From NCBI GenBank assembly GCA_000406005.1, contig ASZN01000143.1, positions 1-6,427 on the forward strand: a DNA stretch of 6,427 nucleotides. The letters are read 5' to 3'. Each line of letters starts with the position of its first letter. The first letter of the stretch is position 1. A model generated the notes under the pieces. It saw only the letters and a program-made list of their open reading frames with translations. It did not search any database and had not been told where the DNA came from. Positions 6,324 through 6,427 of the stretch are shown here, piece after piece. This DNA comes from Candidatus Poribacteria bacterium WGA-3G (lineage in GTDB: Bacteria > Poribacteria > WGA-4E > WGA-3G). A program made the translations under genes and the position numbers.

Positions 6324-6427
6324 ATACCATTTCTGATTTTATTGGTTTCCTCTTATGTAGCATAGACTGTTAGTCTGTGTTCCGGTATGCCACCGTATTT
6401 CATAACATCCGGTAATGCGACAACACT
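6324..6427. mobile_element. Second copy of the MITE-like element, truncated by the window end
   Basis: It aligns without gaps to 9-112 in the same orientation, with differences only at 6397, 6398 and 6409. It keeps the left terminal repeat core (ATACCATTTCT) and the internal hairpin (6361-6379). The right terminal repeat would lie beyond the window. The bases before it (TT instead of TA at 6322-6323) differ from the first copy, which places the repeat boundary near here. Confidence 0.7.

Noticed and set aside
1..6427. Window as a complete circular replicon with overlapping ends
   Set aside because: The terminal repeats differ at three positions and are offset by the first 8 bases, and no replication gene is present, so two separate repeat copies explain the match better.

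Overview
The window carries one compact, rightward block of four protein genes. It starts 67 bp after a small inverted-repeat element and ends in a hairpin terminator, followed by palindromic non-coding DNA and a second copy of the same small element. All genes are on the + strand, with bacterial Shine-Dalgarno sites and moderate GC. The large fusion of an ECF sigma factor to Asp-box (BNR-type) propeller repeats, together with the palindromic and dispersed short repeats, reminds me of Candidatus Poribacteria and similar uncultured marine or sponge-associated bacteria. That placement is from memory and is tentative.

Layout: 7-129 is a MITE-like element with 13-bp terminal inverted repeats and an internal hairpin. 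196-3198 encodes a 1000-residue protein: an ECF sigma factor (sigma-2 and sigma-4 regions), one transmembrane helix, and a very large Asp-box repeat region, probably outside the cytoplasm. 3233-4390 encodes a membrane-anchored acidic protein with a short tandem duplication and a Pro/Thr/Ser linker. 4387-5256 (ATGA overlap with the gene before) encodes an exported protein with a signal peptide. 5339-6127 (GTG start, possible promoter of its own) encodes a membrane-anchored paralogue of that protein. 6154-6199 is a terminator-like hairpin, 6274-6300 a perfect palindrome, and 6324-6427 a second, window-truncated copy of the left element in the same orientation.

How the genes may work together (inference): the first protein looks like a one-piece signalling device in which the usual separate anti-sigma factor is replaced by a covalently attached membrane helix and an external propeller sensor. 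The three downstream products are all predicted to lie outside or at the outer face of the membrane. They share a short C-terminal motif (G-x(2)-GLL ... W), and two of them are clear paralogues. They could be ligands, partners or targets of the propeller-sigma protein. No catalytic motif was recognised in any of them, so this is a candidate undescribed membrane-tethered sigma system and not an established one.
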